DNA of 9,193 bases, from the NCBI GenBank assembly GCA_900753685.1, contig CAAEAB010000146.1, positions 1-9,193 of the forward strand, in the 5' to 3' direction. The notes under the pieces are model-generated. The model had not been told where the DNA came from, made no database searches, and saw only the letters and a list, made by a program, of their open reading frames with translations. Shown piece after piece: positions 8,867 through 9,193 of this stretch. Source of the stretch: Lachnospiraceae bacterium (lineage in GTDB: Bacteria; Bacillota; Clostridia; Lachnospirales; Lachnospiraceae). Positions within the stretch are counted from its first letter, which is position 1; each line of letters begins with the position of its first letter. Made by a program: the position numbers and the translations under genes.

Positions 8867-9193
8867 ATGCCAAAGGAATATCGAACAATACAGGAAGTAG
8901 CCGGACCGCTGATGCTTGTGCAGGGCGTGGAGGACGTCACTTATAATGAATTGGGAGAAATCGAGCTGGCCAATGGCGAAATCCGCCGGTGTAAGGTTCT
9001 GGAAGTCAACGGAACCGATGCAATGGTACAGCTTTTTGAAAGCTCTACCGGTATCAATCTTTCCAATAGTAAAGTGCGCTTTCTTGGAAGAAGTATGGAA
9101 TTCGGAGCATCCGCAGATATGCTCGGCCGGGTATTTGACGGCATGGGCCGTCCGACGGCCGGAGGCCCGGCGACTCTGCCGGGTAAACGATTA
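8867..9193 (+). CDS. ntpB: V/A-type ATPase subunit B (5' part only)
   Basis: This is the first 109 codons of the regulatory, non-catalytic nucleotide-site subunit that alternates with A in the head. The frame is open to the window edge, so the nucleotide-binding and C-terminal domains are missing. What is present is the N-terminal beta-barrel: [47 protein letters not shown] and [17 protein letters not shown], closely resembling E. hirae NtpB. The start ATG 8867 directly follows the TAA of subunit A, and AAAGGAGGA at 8851-8859 lies inside that gene, so translation is probably coupled with a strong site of its own. This helps keep A and B at equal amounts. Confidence 0.97.
   Translation, partial: MPKEYRTIQEVAGPLMLVQGVEDVTYNELGEIELANGEIRRCKVLEVNGTDAMVQLFESSTGINLSNSKVRFLGRSMEFGASADMLGRVFDGMGRPTAGGPATLPGKRL

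Overview
The window comes from a Gram-positive, anaerobe-like bacterium, most likely a spore-forming member of the Clostridia (Lachnospiraceae or a relative). Evidence for this is the strong AGGAGG-type ribosome binding sites before most genes, the moderate GC content, the CwlD-like cortex amidase, and a V/A-type ATPase operon in the same order as Enterococcus hirae ntp. The taxonomic assignment is inferred from protein resemblance and gene layout; no marker gene is present. All recognised genes lie on the + strand.

Region 1 (2-2105) holds three housekeeping genes. These are the 3' part of a CwlD-like N-acetylmuramoyl-L-alanine amidase, a full two-domain L-threonylcarbamoyladenylate synthase (Sua5/YwlC type, tRNA t6A pathway), and a dCMP deaminase that closely resembles the eukaryotic DCTD type. 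A long imperfect hairpin with a T-tract follows the deaminase stop codon and separates this group from what comes next.

Region 2 (2106-2289) is a compact intergenic control region. It holds that terminator, then a near-consensus sigma-A promoter with an extended -10 element. A short palindrome overlaps the -35 element and the spacer, and there is a roughly 50-nt leader with a strong Shine-Dalgarno sequence.

Region 3 (2290-9193, running off the edge) is a rotary V/A-type ATPase operon. The order is peripheral-stalk subunit G/H (ntpF), membrane stator subunit I, proteolipid K, peripheral-stalk E, C (rotor-to-ring connector), central-stalk F (ntpG), catalytic A, and the start of B. Genes are tightly spaced or overlapping (I/K by 4 nt, C/F by 8 nt, A/B stop abutting start), which implies one transcript with translational coupling. 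The K subunit carries the residue set that binds Na+ in the E. hirae ring (L58, T61, Q62, Y65, Q111, E140), so the machine is probably Na+-coupled. Whether it mainly makes or hydrolyses ATP cannot be read from the sequence.

No unprecedented system is evident; the core genes all belong to known families. The observations most worth a second look are regulatory or mechanistic: a canonical G-quadruplex-type motif running into the ribosome binding site of subunit I, the palindrome over the operon promoter, the Na+ signature in K, and a V/A-type ATPase placed beside sua5 and dCMP deaminase, a neighbourhood where many Bacillota carry the F-type ATP synthase.
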